Source: Bordetella parapertussis | GTDB lineage: Bacteria > Pseudomonadota > Gammaproteobacteria > Burkholderiales > Burkholderiaceae_D | Assembly: GCA_945867725.1 (NCBI GenBank) | Contig: CAMBJI010000028.1 | Coordinates: forward strand, 1-12,218 | Direction: 5' to 3' | Length of the DNA stretch: 12,218 nt | In this document: piece by piece, positions 1 through 7,390 of the stretch | How the letters are laid out: the number at the start of each line of letters is the position of its first letter | Position numbering within the stretch: the first letter of the stretch is position 1 | Notes under the pieces: generated by a model | Seen by the model: only the letters and a program-made list of their open reading frames with translations | Told to the model about the DNA's origin: nothing | Databases searched by the model: none | Position numbers and translations under genes: made by a program

Positions 1-76
1 CAGGCCGGGATCCAGTGTCTTTTGTTTGTTTTCTTGTCTTGAGTCGAAAGCTTTTCTGCTTAACGGCATCAAAATC
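1..76. other. Region downstream of polA, no gene seen
   Basis: These bases follow the polA stop codon on the minus strand. I see no open reading frame, RNA gene or convincing hairpin with a T-tract. The only structure is a short AAAGCTTT palindrome, too short to call a terminator. Confidence 0.5.
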
Positions 77-2839
77 TTAATGCGCCACTTCCCAATTAGC
101 ACCACAACCCACATCAGCCACCAACGGCACTTTCAACTGCGCCACACCGGCCATTAACTGAGGCAGTCTTTCCTTCACCAGAGCGATTTCCTCGTCGGGC
201 ACTTCCAGCACCAACTCGTCATGCACTTGCATCACCATCCTGGAACCCAGCTTGTCAGTATCAAGCCAGTTCTGAACAGCGATCATCGCCATCTTGATCA
301 GGTCAGCGGCCGTGCCCTGCATGGGCGCATTGATCGCAGCTCGCTCCGCACCTTGACGGCGCGGGCCATTGGGCGAATTAATCTCAGGCAGCCAGAGTCG
401 ACGCCCGAATACGGTTTCAATAAAACCCTGCGACTTGGCCTGCTGACGAATATCGTCCATGAACTGCTTCACACCCGCAAATCGAGTGAAGTATTTGTCC
501 ATATACATCTGCGCCGCCGAGCGCTCCACACCGAGATTACCGGCGAGTCCGAAAGCACTCATGCCATACATGAGACCAAAGTTGATCACCTTGGCCGCAC
601 GTCGCTGCTCACTATCAACTTGATCAACCGTCACACCAAAAATCTCCGCAGCTGTGGCGCGGTGAATGTCCTCGCCTGAAGCAAAGGCACGCAACATGCC
701 GGGATCGCCGGACAGATGCGCCATGATGCGCAACTCGATTTGTGAGTAATCGGCTGAAATAATCTGATGTCCGGGCGCCGCGATAAACGCTTCGCGGATA
801 CGACGACCTTCAACGGTGCGCACCGGGATATTTTGCAGATTCGGCTCATTGGAAGACAAACGCCCAGTGACTGCAATCGCCTGACCGTAATTGGTATGCA
901 CGCGACCCGTCTGCGGATTGACCATGCGTGGCAGCTTGTCGGTGTAGGTTGATTTCAGTTTGGACAAACTGCGGTAATCCAGCAGCAGCTTGGGCAGCGG
1001 GTAATCTTCGGCCAGCTTTTGCAAAACCTCTTCGTCAGTTGAGGGTGTACCGCCTGGGGTTTTTTTCACCACGGGCAAACCCAACTTGTCGAACAAAATT
1101 TCACCCAACTGTTTGGGCGAATTCAGATTGAAGGGCTGACCGGCGAGTGCATGCGCCTGCTGCTCAAGTGCCAGCAAGCGCGTACCCAACTCCGCTGATT
1201 GAGCGGCCAGCAAATCGACATCAATCAATACACCGTTACGTTCGACCCGCTGCAGTACACGCGCCGTCGGTAATTCGATACGCTCGTAGATGAAGCGCAG
1301 CTTCTCGTTGGTCTCGATACGCGGCCACATCGCCTGATGCAAGCGTAGTGTGATATCTGCATCTTCGGCCGCATACTCGGTCGCGCGCTCGATGCTGACT
1401 TCATCAAAACCGATTTGCGATGCGCCCTTGCCGCACACTTCCTGATAGCTGATCGTTTTTTTATCCAGCCAGCGCAGCGCAAGACCATCCATGTCGTGGT
1501 TGCGATGCGACTCCAGCACATAAGACTGTAGCAGCGTGTCATGCACGATGCCCTGCAATGCAACGCCATGATTGGCGAACACATGACTGTCGTACTTCAA
1601 GTGCTGACCCAGCTTGGGCTTCGCGGGATTTTCTAGCCAGGGACGGAGTATTTCCAGTACCCGTTCACGCGCCAACTGGTCTGGCGCACCGGGATAGTTG
1701 TGAGCGAGCGGAATATAAGCCGCGCTGCCCGCTTCAACACACAACGAAATACCGACCAGACTGGCGTGCATCGGCTCCAGAGACGTGGTCTCGGTATCGA
1801 CCGCCGTCAACGAAGCGGCATCAATTTTTTCCAGCCACTGATTCAGCTGAGCCTCGGTAAATACAGTCTCGTAATGAACTTCGGCAGGCGCCTCGGGCAA
1901 GGCATCCGCAGGGAACAAGCCACCCTGCGCGTCGCTGACTGAATTTTGCGGAGACGGGGAAGCAGCAGATGTCTGGCGCTCGGCATTGATTTCGCGTAGC
2001 CAGCTACGAAAACCCATGCGCGTAAAAAATTCGCGCAAGGCTTCATTGTCTTCAGGTCGATTGATCAGCTGCTGATCGATGGTGCTCAGATGCGCTGACA
2101 AATCGCAATCACACTTGACGGTCACCAGATGCTGCGCTTGCGGCAACCAATCCAGTGTGCGACGCAGGTTTTCACCGACCACACCGCCAATATCCTTGGC
2201 ATGTTCGATGACACCGTCCAGCGTGCCATACTGGGTGAGCCATTTCACGGCTGTCTTGGGGCCGACTTTTTCGACGCCCGGCACGTTGTCCACCGTATCG
2301 CCGACCAGCGTAAGGTAATCCACGATGCGCTCCGGGGGCACGCCAAATTTGGCGATCACACCGTCGCGATCGAGCTTTTCATTGCTCATGGTGTTGACCA
2401 GCGTGACCTGTTCATTGACCAGTTGCGCGAGATCCTTGTCGCCCGTCGACACCACGGTATTCAAACCTTGTGATGCCGCTTGCACTGCGAGTGTGCCAAT
2501 CACATCGTCGGCCTCAATACCTTCGACCATCAGGATAGGCCAACCCATCGCCCGCACCACTTCGTGTATCGGTTCGATCTGGCGCACCAGATCTTCAGGC
2601 ATGGAGGCTCGATTAGCTTTGTATTCAGGATAGAGATCGTCGCGAAAGGTTTTGCCTTTTGCATCGAACACGCAGGCAATGTATGCTGCTTCGTAGTCTT
2701 GACGCAGCCGTCGCAGCATATTGATCATGCCGTAGATGGCGCCTGTGGGCGCACCCTCTGCATTGCGCAAATCGGGCATCGCATGAAAGGCCCGATACAG
2801 ATAACTCGAACCATCCACCAGCAACAGGGTTTTATTCAT
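77..2839 (-). CDS. polA: DNA polymerase I
   Basis: DNA polymerase I fills gaps in repair and removes and replaces Okazaki primers in the cytoplasm. The 920 residues compare with 928 in E. coli. The N-terminal 5'-nuclease domain (about 1-290) carries VDGSSYLYRAF at 8-18, EADDV at 109-113 and GDTVDNVPG at 180-188. The 3'-5' proofreading domain (about 330-510) keeps its acidic residues: DTET at 348-351, KYD near 415-417 and AAEDAD near 490-495, so proofreading should be intact. The polymerase domain has motif A SADYSQIE (D697), the O-helix R-K-FG-YG pattern at 747-759 and motif C QVHDE at 871-875. I chose the ATG at 2839 because homologues begin MNKTLLLVDGSS; the frame stays open 30 codons upstream to a TTG, but that extension resembles nothing in the family. 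No clear Shine-Dalgarno sequence precedes the ATG. It is divergent from the LOG gene with no spacer. Confidence 0.98.
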   Translation of the reverse strand: MNKTLLLVDGSSYLYRAFHAMPDLRNAEGAPTGAIYGMINMLRRLRQDYEAAYIACVFDAKGKTFRDDLYPEYKANRASMPEDLVRQIEPIHEVVRAMGWPILMVEGIEADDVIGTLAVQAASQGLNTVVSTGDKDLAQLVNEQVTLVNTMSNEKLDRDGVIAKFGVPPERIVDYLTLVGDTVDNVPGVEKVGPKTAVKWLTQYGTLDGVIEHAKDIGGVVGENLRRTLDWLPQAQHLVTVKCDCDLSAHLSTIDQQLINRPEDNEALREFFTRMGFRSWLREINAERQTSAASPSPQNSVSDAQGGLFPADALPEAPAEVHYETVFTEAQLNQWLEKIDAASLTAVDTETTSLEPMHASLVGISLCVEAGSAAYIPLAHNYPGAPDQLARERVLEILRPWLENPAKPKLGQHLKYDSHVFANHGVALQGIVHDTLLQSYVLESHRNHDMDGLALRWLDKKTISYQEVCGKGASQIGFDEVSIERATEYAAEDADITLRLHQAMWPRIETNEKLRFIYERIELPTARVLQRVERNGVLIDVDLLAAQSAELGTRLLALEQQAHALAGQPFNLNSPKQLGEILFDKLGLPVVKKTPGGTPSTDEEVLQKLAEDYPLPKLLLDYRSLSKLKSTYTDKLPRMVNPQTGRVHTNYGQAIAVTGRLSSNEPNLQNIPVRTVEGRRIREAFIAAPGHQIISADYSQIELRIMAHLSGDPGMLRAFASGEDIHRATAAEIFGVTVDQVDSEQRRAAKVINFGLMYGMSAFGLAGNLGVERSAAQMYMDKYFTRFAGVKQFMDDIRQQAKSQGFIETVFGRRLWLPEINSPNGPRRQGAERAAINAPMQGTAADLIKMAMIAVQNWLDTDKLGSRMVMQVHDELVLEVPDEEIALVKERLPQLMAGVAQLKVPLVADVGCGANWEVAH

Positions 2840-3577
2840 ATGGAACGCGACAGGAAAAATGTACCGAGGCTGCGGCAGTTGACAAATCTTGAGCGCGCCA
2901 CATCGCGCAAGGCCAGCGAATCGTGGCAAATTTTCACGATTATGGCAGAGTTTATTGACGCCGCTGAGCGTCTGTCAGAGATACGACCCGCTGTCTCGAT
3001 CTTCGGCTCTGCGCGCATCCACCCCGACAATCCTTACTACGCGACAGCGGCTGATATCGCGCGTCGCCTCTCAGACGAAGGCTTCGCCGTCATCACGGGT
3101 GGCGGTCCGGGGATTATGGAAGCCGCCAACAAAGGCGCATTCGAAGGAAACTCACCCTCCATCGGACTGAACATAGAGCTGCCCCGGGAACAGACCAGTA
3201 ATGCCTGGCAAAACATTTCTCTGTCATTCCGCCATTTCTTCGCACGCAAAGTCGCGTTCGTGAAATATGCCGATGCCTACGTCATTCTGCCCGGCGGCTT
3301 CGGTACCCTGGATGAGCTCAGCGAGGTCATCACCCTGATACAGACCGGCAAGACCCGCCGCATTCCGGTCATTCTGGTGGGCACGACGTTCTGGCATGGC
3401 TTGCTCCAGTGGATGCGCGAGCAGATGGCCGCGCAAGGCCTGATCCACTCCGAAGATCTGGATCTGGTGCAGTTGATCGACGAGCCAGCGCACATCGTCG
3501 ATGCTATTTTTGCCTTTTATGAAGCCCGGGATATCGTACCGGCCGAAACCGAGCAACCACAGCATTCCTTCCTCTGA
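2840..3577 (+). CDS. LOG-family (TIGR00730) Rossmann-fold phosphoribohydrolase
   Basis: Family members cleave nucleoside 5'-monophosphates at the N-glycosidic bond; the plant and some bacterial ones release cytokinin bases. The substrate here cannot be read from sequence. The protein has 245 residues. The two hallmark motifs are present: GGGPGIMEA at 87-95 and PGGFGTLDE at 151-159, with the family's RHFFARK segment at 131-137. Two ATG starts are possible. The one at 2942 starts within a segment (ESWQIFTIMAEF) that I recall as conserved in betaproteobacterial relatives, so I prefer the ATG at 2840. Its ribosome site is weak (AGGG about ten bases upstream). That start touches the polA start codon back to back. 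The following DUF2782 gene lies 76 bases downstream on the same strand. Family call is secure; start is less so. Confidence 0.9.
   Translation: MERDRKNVPRLRQLTNLERATSRKASESWQIFTIMAEFIDAAERLSEIRPAVSIFGSARIHPDNPYYATAADIARRLSDEGFAVITGGGPGIMEAANKGAFEGNSPSIGLNIELPREQTSNAWQNISLSFRHFFARKVAFVKYADAYVILPGGFGTLDELSEVITLIQTGKTRRIPVILVGTTFWHGLLQWMREQMAAQGLIHSEDLDLVQLIDEPAHIVDAIFAFYEARDIVPAETEQPQHSFL
2858..2885 (-). promoter_or_regulatory. Candidate sigma-70 promoter for polA
   Basis: On the minus strand TTGTCA (2885-2880, 5 of 6 matches to the -35 consensus) is followed after 16 bases by TACATT (2863-2858, 4 of 6 matches to the -10). Transcription would start about 12 bases before the polA ATG. The site lies inside the 5' part of the LOG gene on the other strand, because the two genes have no spacer. 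Inference from sequence only. Confidence 0.35.
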
Positions 3578-3594
3578 GCCGCCGTCGGGTGGTT

Positions 3595-3603
3595 TGCTAG
3601 AAT
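3595..3603 (+). promoter_or_regulatory. Candidate extended -10 promoter before the DUF2782 gene
   Basis: TGCTAGAAT fits an extended -10 element (TGn followed by TAGAAT, 5 of 6 matches). It lies about 50 bases before the ATG at 3654, in the gap after the LOG stop. No good -35 hexamer stands 17 bases upstream. It could drive the DUF2782 gene, thrB and the membrane-protein gene. Confidence 0.4.
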
Positions 3604-3653
3604 GGCGGCTGGCGCGCAGGGCGTGGCGCTCACTCTCCTTACGGGGCCCTCTC

Positions 3654-3998
3654 ATGAAACAGCACTCATCCGGCTTGCGTCAATGGCACCGTGCCTGCAT
3701 CGGCGCCACCTTGGCTGCCAGCGTCACGCTGGTGTACGGCGTTACCCTCGAGCCCTTGCCTGATGATAGTTTGCCGGCAGCCGCGGCCGATGGCACCACA
3801 CAAATTACCCAGACCCGCGAACAAAACGCCGTCACCTCGGTGCGCGTGAAACGTGGTAACAATGTTTATCATGTGACCCCGGCAGAACAAATTCCTTCGC
3901 ACGAAGGCGGTGGTCGCGCCGCTCAGTGGGAAATCTTTGAGTTCCGCAGCAAATCGGCCAAGGAGCGGCCTTCGGCACCGCCGCCACCCAGCCGCTAA
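3654..3998 (+). CDS. DUF2782 family small envelope protein
   Basis: A 114-residue protein of unknown function. I assign it to DUF2782 from its size, its place among polA, thrB and the LOG gene, and its central segment with ITQTREQN, VRVKRGNNVYHVTP and WEIFEF. An N-terminal hydrophobic stretch at about 15-33 follows a positively charged start (K2, R9, R13), which suggests a signal peptide or single anchor with the rest in the periplasm. The tail is proline-rich (PPPPSR). The frame stays open upstream to about 3501 inside the LOG gene, but that part would remove the signal sequence from the N-terminus, so I start at ATG 3654. The ribosome site is poor (GGGG about nine bases upstream). A gap of 61 bases separates it from thrB. 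Confidence 0.8.
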   Translation: MKQHSSGLRQWHRACIGATLAASVTLVYGVTLEPLPDDSLPAAAADGTTQITQTREQNAVTSVRVKRGNNVYHVTPAEQIPSHEGGGRAAQWEIFEFRSKSAKERPSAPPPPSR

Positions 3999-4059
3999 CC
4001 ACTACAACACTCAACACTCAACGCCCGACTTCGGCTGAACCTTTTTTCTGTTTTCCTTT

Positions 4060-5016
4060 ATGGCAGTTTTCACACCGGTCAGCCTTGCAGACGTCACGCC
4101 CTGGGCTGAGCAATTCCCGATTGGTCACGTCAAGTCACTGGAAGGTATCGCTTCGGGTATAGAAAACAGTAATTTTTTTCTCACCACGGATCGCGGCGAG
4201 TTCGTGCTAACCCTGTTCGAAAAGCTCAGTTTCGAGCAACTGCCTTTCTACCTGAATCTGATGCGCCATCTGGCCGAGCGCGATGTACGGGTGCCGGCGC
4301 CGATTGCGAATCAGCAAGGCGAGATCATCAATTCGCTCAATGGCAAACCCGCCTCCGTCGTGACGCGCTTGAAGGGAAGCTGGCAGCCGTCGCCGCAAGC
4401 TGTGCACTGCCGGGCTGTGGGCAGCATGCTGGCCCGCATGCATCTGGCGGCGCAGGACTATGCGCTCTACCAGCCGAATTTGCGCGGGCTAGAATGGTGG
4501 CGCGAGACCACGCCGCTGGTATTACCTCACCTGAATGAAGACACTGGACATCTTCTGAAAGCCGAGATGCATTTTCAGGAGGCTTTTGCGGCGTCGGACA
4601 TGTATCACGCACTACCCAGTGGTCCGATTCATGCAGATTTGTTTCGCAATAATGTGATGTTCGATGACGAACAGCTGACCGGATTTTTTGATTTTTATTT
4701 TGCTGGTTGCGACACTTGGCTATTTGATGTGGCCGTGACCGTCAATGACTGGTGCATCGATCTGGAAACGGGCGCAAGCGATCCACTACGAGTGCGCGCA
4801 ATGATCGATGCCTATCATGCCGTGCGTCCATTTACTGCCGCTGAAAAACAAGCCTGGCCGGCGATGCTGCGTGCAGCTGCGCTGCGGTTCTGGATATCCC
4901 GACTCTATGATTTCTACCTGCCTCGCGAAGCCGAAATGCTGACTCCTCACGACCCGACGCATTTTGAGCGTATTTTGCGACACCGTATCGATACCGCCGT
5001 AGAAGGCCTGGCATGA
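4060..5016 (+). CDS. thrB: Homoserine kinase, APH-fold type
   Basis: It phosphorylates L-homoserine with ATP to O-phosphohomoserine, the step before threonine synthase in threonine synthesis, in the cytoplasm. The 318 residues match the aminoglycoside-phosphotransferase-fold class of homoserine kinase (TIGR00938) found in many beta- and alphaproteobacteria, not the GHMP-type ThrB of E. coli. Visible features are the N-terminal [13 protein letters not shown] nucleotide-binding strand pair (29-41), the catalytic Brenner motif HADLFRNN (191-198) and the metal-binding Asp in GFFDFYFAG (D211). The C-terminal part has [15 protein letters not shown], conserved in the family. ATG 4060 gives the family N-terminus MAVFTPVSL. 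No Shine-Dalgarno sequence is apparent; a T-rich run precedes the start. Its stop overlaps the start of the next gene (ATGA), implying translational coupling. Confidence 0.96.
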   Translation: MAVFTPVSLADVTPWAEQFPIGHVKSLEGIASGIENSNFFLTTDRGEFVLTLFEKLSFEQLPFYLNLMRHLAERDVRVPAPIANQQGEIINSLNGKPASVVTRLKGSWQPSPQAVHCRAVGSMLARMHLAAQDYALYQPNLRGLEWWRETTPLVLPHLNEDTGHLLKAEMHFQEAFAASDMYHALPSGPIHADLFRNNVMFDDEQLTGFFDFYFAGCDTWLFDVAVTVNDWCIDLETGASDPLRVRAMIDAYHAVRPFTAAEKQAWPAMLRAAALRFWISRLYDFYLPREAEMLTPHDPTHFERILRHRIDTAVEGLA

Positions 5017-5783
5017 CCAACGACAAGATCAGCGCCCGCCAAGGTATCGAGTGGATTCGGCAGGGTTTTGCGTTGTTTCGTAAACAGCCCGCCGAATTGT
5101 CGATGCTCTTCCTGCTGTACATGCTGCTGATGTTTGCACTGTCGATCATTCCGCTGGTCGGGCAGTTGCTGCCACTGCTGCTGGTGCCCTGCTTTTCGAT
5201 GGCGTTTATGCAGGCTTGTGTGGAAATTGAAGCCGGCCGCAAGGCACGGCCGAATTTACTGCTAACCGCTTTTCGTTCACCCGCATTGGGTACGCTGCTG
5301 CGTCTGGGTGTGCTGTATCTGCTGGGAGCCATCTTGGCGGTCGGCGCATCCACCCTCGTGGATGGTGGCGTCTTCTGGAAACTGATGTCAGGTCAGCTCC
5401 GTGCCGACGAGCAAGACATACCGGTCGGCGACCTGCCGCTGGCGATGATATTTTCAGCGCTGATCTATGTACCCTTCGCCATGGCCTTTTGGCATGCAGC
5501 GCCGCTAGCCACTTGGCAAAAAATGGGTTTGTTTAAAGCAATTTTTTACAGTTTCTTCGCCGTACGCCGCTGTGGTAAAGCCTTCCTAGCGTACGCACTC
5601 GGCTGGATCGTGGTCGGCATCGCCGTGCCCGCGATCATCAGCGCTCTCTTGGGGTTGATTCTCGGCAAGGCTATTGTCGCGGCCATGTTGCTCATGCCCC
5701 TGACCGTGATACTCACGATTGTGATGTATTGCTCCTTATACCCGACTTATTTGGAAGTTTTTGAACAGCCGGAACAAAATTGA
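5013..5783 (+). CDS. BPSS1780-family integral membrane protein
   Basis: A 256-residue polytopic membrane protein of unknown function. Hydrophobic segments, read by eye, lie near 29-48 ([20 protein letters not shown]), 50-68, 88-111, 144-166, 190-215 and 217-240, so about six membrane spans are likely. The N-terminus ([19 protein letters not shown]) resembles the start of the betaproteobacterial BPSS1780 family, and its position after thrB also fits. It overlaps thrB by four bases and has a GAAGG ribosome site six to seven bases before the ATG, so the two are probably co-translated. Bases 5451-5778, coding for about the last 110 residues, recur at 6948-7275. The next gene begins an AT-rich accessory stretch, so this gene marks the left edge of the duplicated region. 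Confidence 0.85.
   Translation: MTNDKISARQGIEWIRQGFALFRKQPAELSMLFLLYMLLMFALSIIPLVGQLLPLLLVPCFSMAFMQACVEIEAGRKARPNLLLTAFRSPALGTLLRLGVLYLLGAILAVGASTLVDGGVFWKLMSGQLRADEQDIPVGDLPLAMIFSALIYVPFAMAFWHAAPLATWQKMGLFKAIFYSFFAVRRCGKAFLAYALGWIVVGIAVPAIISALLGLILGKAIVAAMLLMPLTVILTIVMYCSLYPTYLEVFEQPEQN
5451..5778 (+). repeat. Left arm of tandem duplication, membrane-gene copy 1
   Basis: This 3' part of the BPSS1780-type gene repeats at 6948-7275 at a constant offset of 1,497 bases without gaps. I count about 15 mismatches in 328 positions. Ten of these fall in the first 70 bases; the other 258 bases differ at only five. Identity ends abruptly after GGAACAAA, five bases before the stop of copy 1. The offset equals the length of the first duplication unit. 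Confidence 0.95.
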
Positions 5784-5859
5784 GTTTTTTGCTACAGACC
5801 ATATGAAATTCGGTTCTTTTTAGAAGAAACATTAATTTTTGTAGCTTTTGAACGACAAG

Positions 5860-5873
5860 TTCCTCCGGAGGAA
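5860..5873. promoter_or_regulatory. Palindrome containing the ribosome-binding site
   Basis: TTCCTCCGGAGGAA is a perfect 14-base palindrome. Its right half is a near-ideal Shine-Dalgarno sequence (GGAGGAA) three bases before the ATG at 5877. As RNA, the left half could pair with the ribosome site and mask it, or the DNA palindrome could bind a dimeric regulator. Either role is inference. Confidence 0.55.
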
Positions 5874-5876
5874 ATT

Positions 5877-6269
5877 ATGCGGCCTCTTCATCACGAAGCA
5901 AGCGTCAATAAAGTCAACTACAAATACTATGCGCCAAAAGAAAATAGCGAAGGAAAAATTAAGGGAGTTATGTACGAAAAATATGACAAGAAGACTGACG
6001 AAACGAAGCTTAAAAGTGGCAGCAATGCGTTAGAAAAATTACTGATGAAAGCCAGAGGTTACACCCTACTGAAAGAGTCTTCTGCTAAAGAATTTTTAAA
6101 AGCCGAATTTCCCAAGGCTAATAACATTCAAGACCTAGTATTGACGCCGCTCAAACATAAATCAGCGGGGAAATCAAACGATTTTGTGAGTGCAAGTTTA
6201 TTGTACGACGCCCTCCGAGATCAACAAGATACTGCAACTAAGCAGGCAGCACGCAACATAATTTTATAA
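5877..6269 (+). CDS. Small AT-rich accessory protein, candidate secreted effector
   Basis: I do not recognise this 130-residue protein. It is lysine-rich, has no hydrophobic segment long enough for a membrane span and no signal peptide. The start is well supported by GGAGGAA three bases upstream. The coding bases are far poorer in G+C than the flanks (20/60 in the line at 5941), a sign of acquired DNA. The N-terminus (MRPLHHEASVNKVNYKYYAP) is polar and nearly leucine-free, compatible with a type III secretion signal. A collinear weak similarity runs between this protein and residues 52-140 of the 408-residue protein at 10442-11668: NYKYYAPK/NYYVYTPK, LLKE/LLKE, LTPL/LTRL and a following DF. 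If real, it is a short relative or truncated form of that protein. It lies in unit 1 of the duplication. Confidence 0.7.
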   Translation: MRPLHHEASVNKVNYKYYAPKENSEGKIKGVMYEKYDKKTDETKLKSGSNALEKLLMKARGYTLLKESSAKEFLKAEFPKANNIQDLVLTPLKHKSAGKSNDFVSASLLYDALRDQQDTATKQAARNIIL

Positions 6270-6358
6270 AAGACAAATTTTTACTTGATTAAAGTTATAT
6301 TTTTTAAATCCAATAAAACTCAAACAATCAAAAATCCCTAAAAAATTTTTACCATAAA
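6270..6358. other. AT-rich spacer between two small accessory genes
   Basis: Very AT-rich, with runs of A and T including AAAAATTTTT. I found no hairpin good enough for a terminator and no -35/-10 pair with proper spacing. Confidence 0.4.
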
Positions 6359-6766
6359 ATGAAAGGAATAACTCAACATAATTCAACTTCGAACCACACA
6401 CCGGTTCAGGGCAACGCTGAAACTCCGAAAACCACTAACAATTACAGTGTTTATGGAAGCAAAGACCGCACTAGCTCCCAGTCAGCGAAAAGTAAGTTAA
6501 AAAATCTAGCCTACACACTCAGTCGGCCTTTTCGATCTTTGATGAAAGGGCATATCGAAAAATCTATTGGGCCCCGAAATTCCATGGATGCAATGAAAAA
6601 CATCAATGCACAAACAACCTCAATCCGTAAAACAGAGGCAGATTCGACGAGTACTCCCAAAACGTCAGGAACTATTAGTACACCTAATGGCCCATCGAAA
6701 TACACAGTTGTCAGCGTCCAAGAAGGGCATCGTTCCCCCACCTTGGCTGAAAGATTTTGGGGATAA
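6359..6766 (+). CDS. Small polar accessory protein, candidate secreted protein
   Basis: An unrecognised open frame of 135 codons. The first 45 residues are dominated by Ser, Thr, Asn, Gln and His with a single aliphatic residue pair, which is the composition often seen in type III secretion signals. A basic stretch follows (SKLKNLAYTLSRPFRSLMKG, 46-65), then more Ser/Thr-rich sequence. The C-terminus reads TLAERFWG. No Shine-Dalgarno sequence precedes ATG 6359 (the upstream bases are TTTTTACCATAAA), so the start, or even translation, is doubtful. It lies 89 bases after the 130-residue gene on the same strand and could be read from the same transcript. Base composition is lower in G+C than the core genes. 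It could also be a decayed remnant of a longer gene. Confidence 0.5.
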   Translation: MKGITQHNSTSNHTPVQGNAETPKTTNNYSVYGSKDRTSSQSAKSKLKNLAYTLSRPFRSLMKGHIEKSIGPRNSMDAMKNINAQTTSIRKTEADSTSTPKTSGTISTPNGPSKYTVVSVQEGHRSPTLAERFWG

Positions 6767-6804
6767 CGCACTCTGATAGCATCTCACTCTGATGACCTCG
6801 CTCT

Positions 6805-6946
6805 TTAGTTAACCCATTCCAGCTTCGCGACCCCAAGATTCAGCAGTTTCATCCCACTACTGCCCAAATTGATATTGGCATATGCCTACACGTCGTCGCC
6901 ATGCTCCGGCACATACAGCCAAGCAGCTTTTACGTATCCAAGCACC
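6805..6946 (-). pseudogene. Degenerate 3' fragment of uvrD
   Basis: Read on the minus strand, this encodes KAAWLYVPEHGDDV, then an amber codon, then AYANINLGSSGMKLLNLG and VAKLEWVN followed by TAA. These match KAAWLDEPEHG (681-691) and ARANINFGRNGMKLLDLG (733-750) of the intact UvrD in this window. Compared with it, 37 codons are lost in frame between two GGC glycine codons (691 and 728), and CAG for Gln732 has become TAG (6888-6886). Nucleotide identity over the last 82 bases is about 71%, with many third-position changes. The fragment lacks all helicase motifs and holds only the end of the C-terminal Tudor-like region. It ends where the membrane-gene copy begins. Confidence 0.88.
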
Positions 6947-7295
6947 ATTTTCAGTGTTGATTTATGTGCCCTTCGCCATAGTGTTCTGGTACGCAGCGCC
7001 GCTAGCCACTTGGCAAAAAATGGGTTTGTTTAAAGCAATTTTTTACAGTTTCTTCGCCGTACGCCGCTGTGGTAAAGCCTTCCTCGCGTACGCACTCGGC
7101 TGGATCGTGGTCGGCATCGCCGTGCCCGCGATCATCAGCGCTCTCTTGGGGTTGATTCTCGGCAAGGCAATTGTCGCGGTCATGTTGCTCATGCCCCTGA
7201 CCGTGATACTCACGATTGTGATGTATTGCTCTTTCTACCCGACTTATTTGGAAGTTTTTGAACAGCCGGAACAAACAGAATCTCAACGTTACTGA
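6882..7295 (+). pseudogene. Truncated BPSS1780-family gene copy with chimeric 5' end
   Basis: The membrane-gene copy lacks its first 145 or so codons and should be non-functional as the original protein. The frame is nevertheless open for 137 codons from an ATG at 6882. The first 22 or so codons are antisense to the uvrD fragment; the rest encode the last two to three membrane segments ([19 protein letters not shown] onward). About six of the 15 base changes relative to the full gene alter the protein, mostly conservatively (A to V, H to Y, L to F). There is no ribosome site before ATG 6882, so I treat it as a remnant. A short membrane peptide being made is possible but unsupported. Confidence 0.8.
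6948..7275 (+). repeat. Left arm of tandem duplication, membrane-gene copy 2
   Basis: Second copy of bases 5451-5778, about 95% identical. It starts at TTTTCAG, exactly at the end of the uvrD fragment, which makes 6946-6953 the join of the tandem duplication. The C-terminal reading frame is kept and ends with five new residues (ESQRY) at a TGA at 7293-7295. Confidence 0.95.
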
Positions 7296-7304
7296 TCACT
7301 TAAG

Positions 7305-7330
7305 TTTTACTTTTCACCGAAAAAGTAAAA
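7305..7330. repeat. AT-rich inverted repeat
   Basis: Perfect 10-base arms TTTTACTTTT (7305-7314) and AAAAGTAAAA (7321-7330) around a six-base loop CACCGA. It lies just after the membrane-gene remnant and 61 bases before the ATG at 7391. No T-tract follows directly, so an operator or AT-rich hairpin is as likely as a terminator. Confidence 0.6.
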
Positions 7331-7390
7331 TTCTGTTGTTGAAGTACATAGGTCAAAGCAGAAAAACCACAATTTTTGCAGGAGGGATAC

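Noticed and set aside
221..679. Long plus-strand frame opposite polA as a gene
   Set aside because: It is antisense to strongly conserved polymerase motifs, has no ribosome site and resembles no protein family.
4042..4047. T6 run before thrB as an intrinsic terminator of the DUF2782 gene
   Set aside because: The only hairpin upstream (around GCCCGACTTCGGC) has a three-base stem and sits too far from the T-run.
5784..5876. PIP-type (TTCG-N-TTCG) or hrp box before the accessory genes
   Set aside because: A TTCGG occurs at about 5810, but no second half stands at the required distance; nothing convincing precedes the chaperone gene either.
6769..6793. CACTCTGAT repeated at 6769-6777 and 6785-6793 as target-site duplication
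   Set aside because: The copies are only 16 bases apart with no mobile element between them.
7276..7390. Leader similarity between the first genes of units 1 and 2 (AAATTC, GTT, GAAG, ACAT in order)
   Set aside because: Matches are short, need gaps, and both leaders are AT-rich, so chance is likely; noted only as a hint that the cargo leaders could share ancestry.
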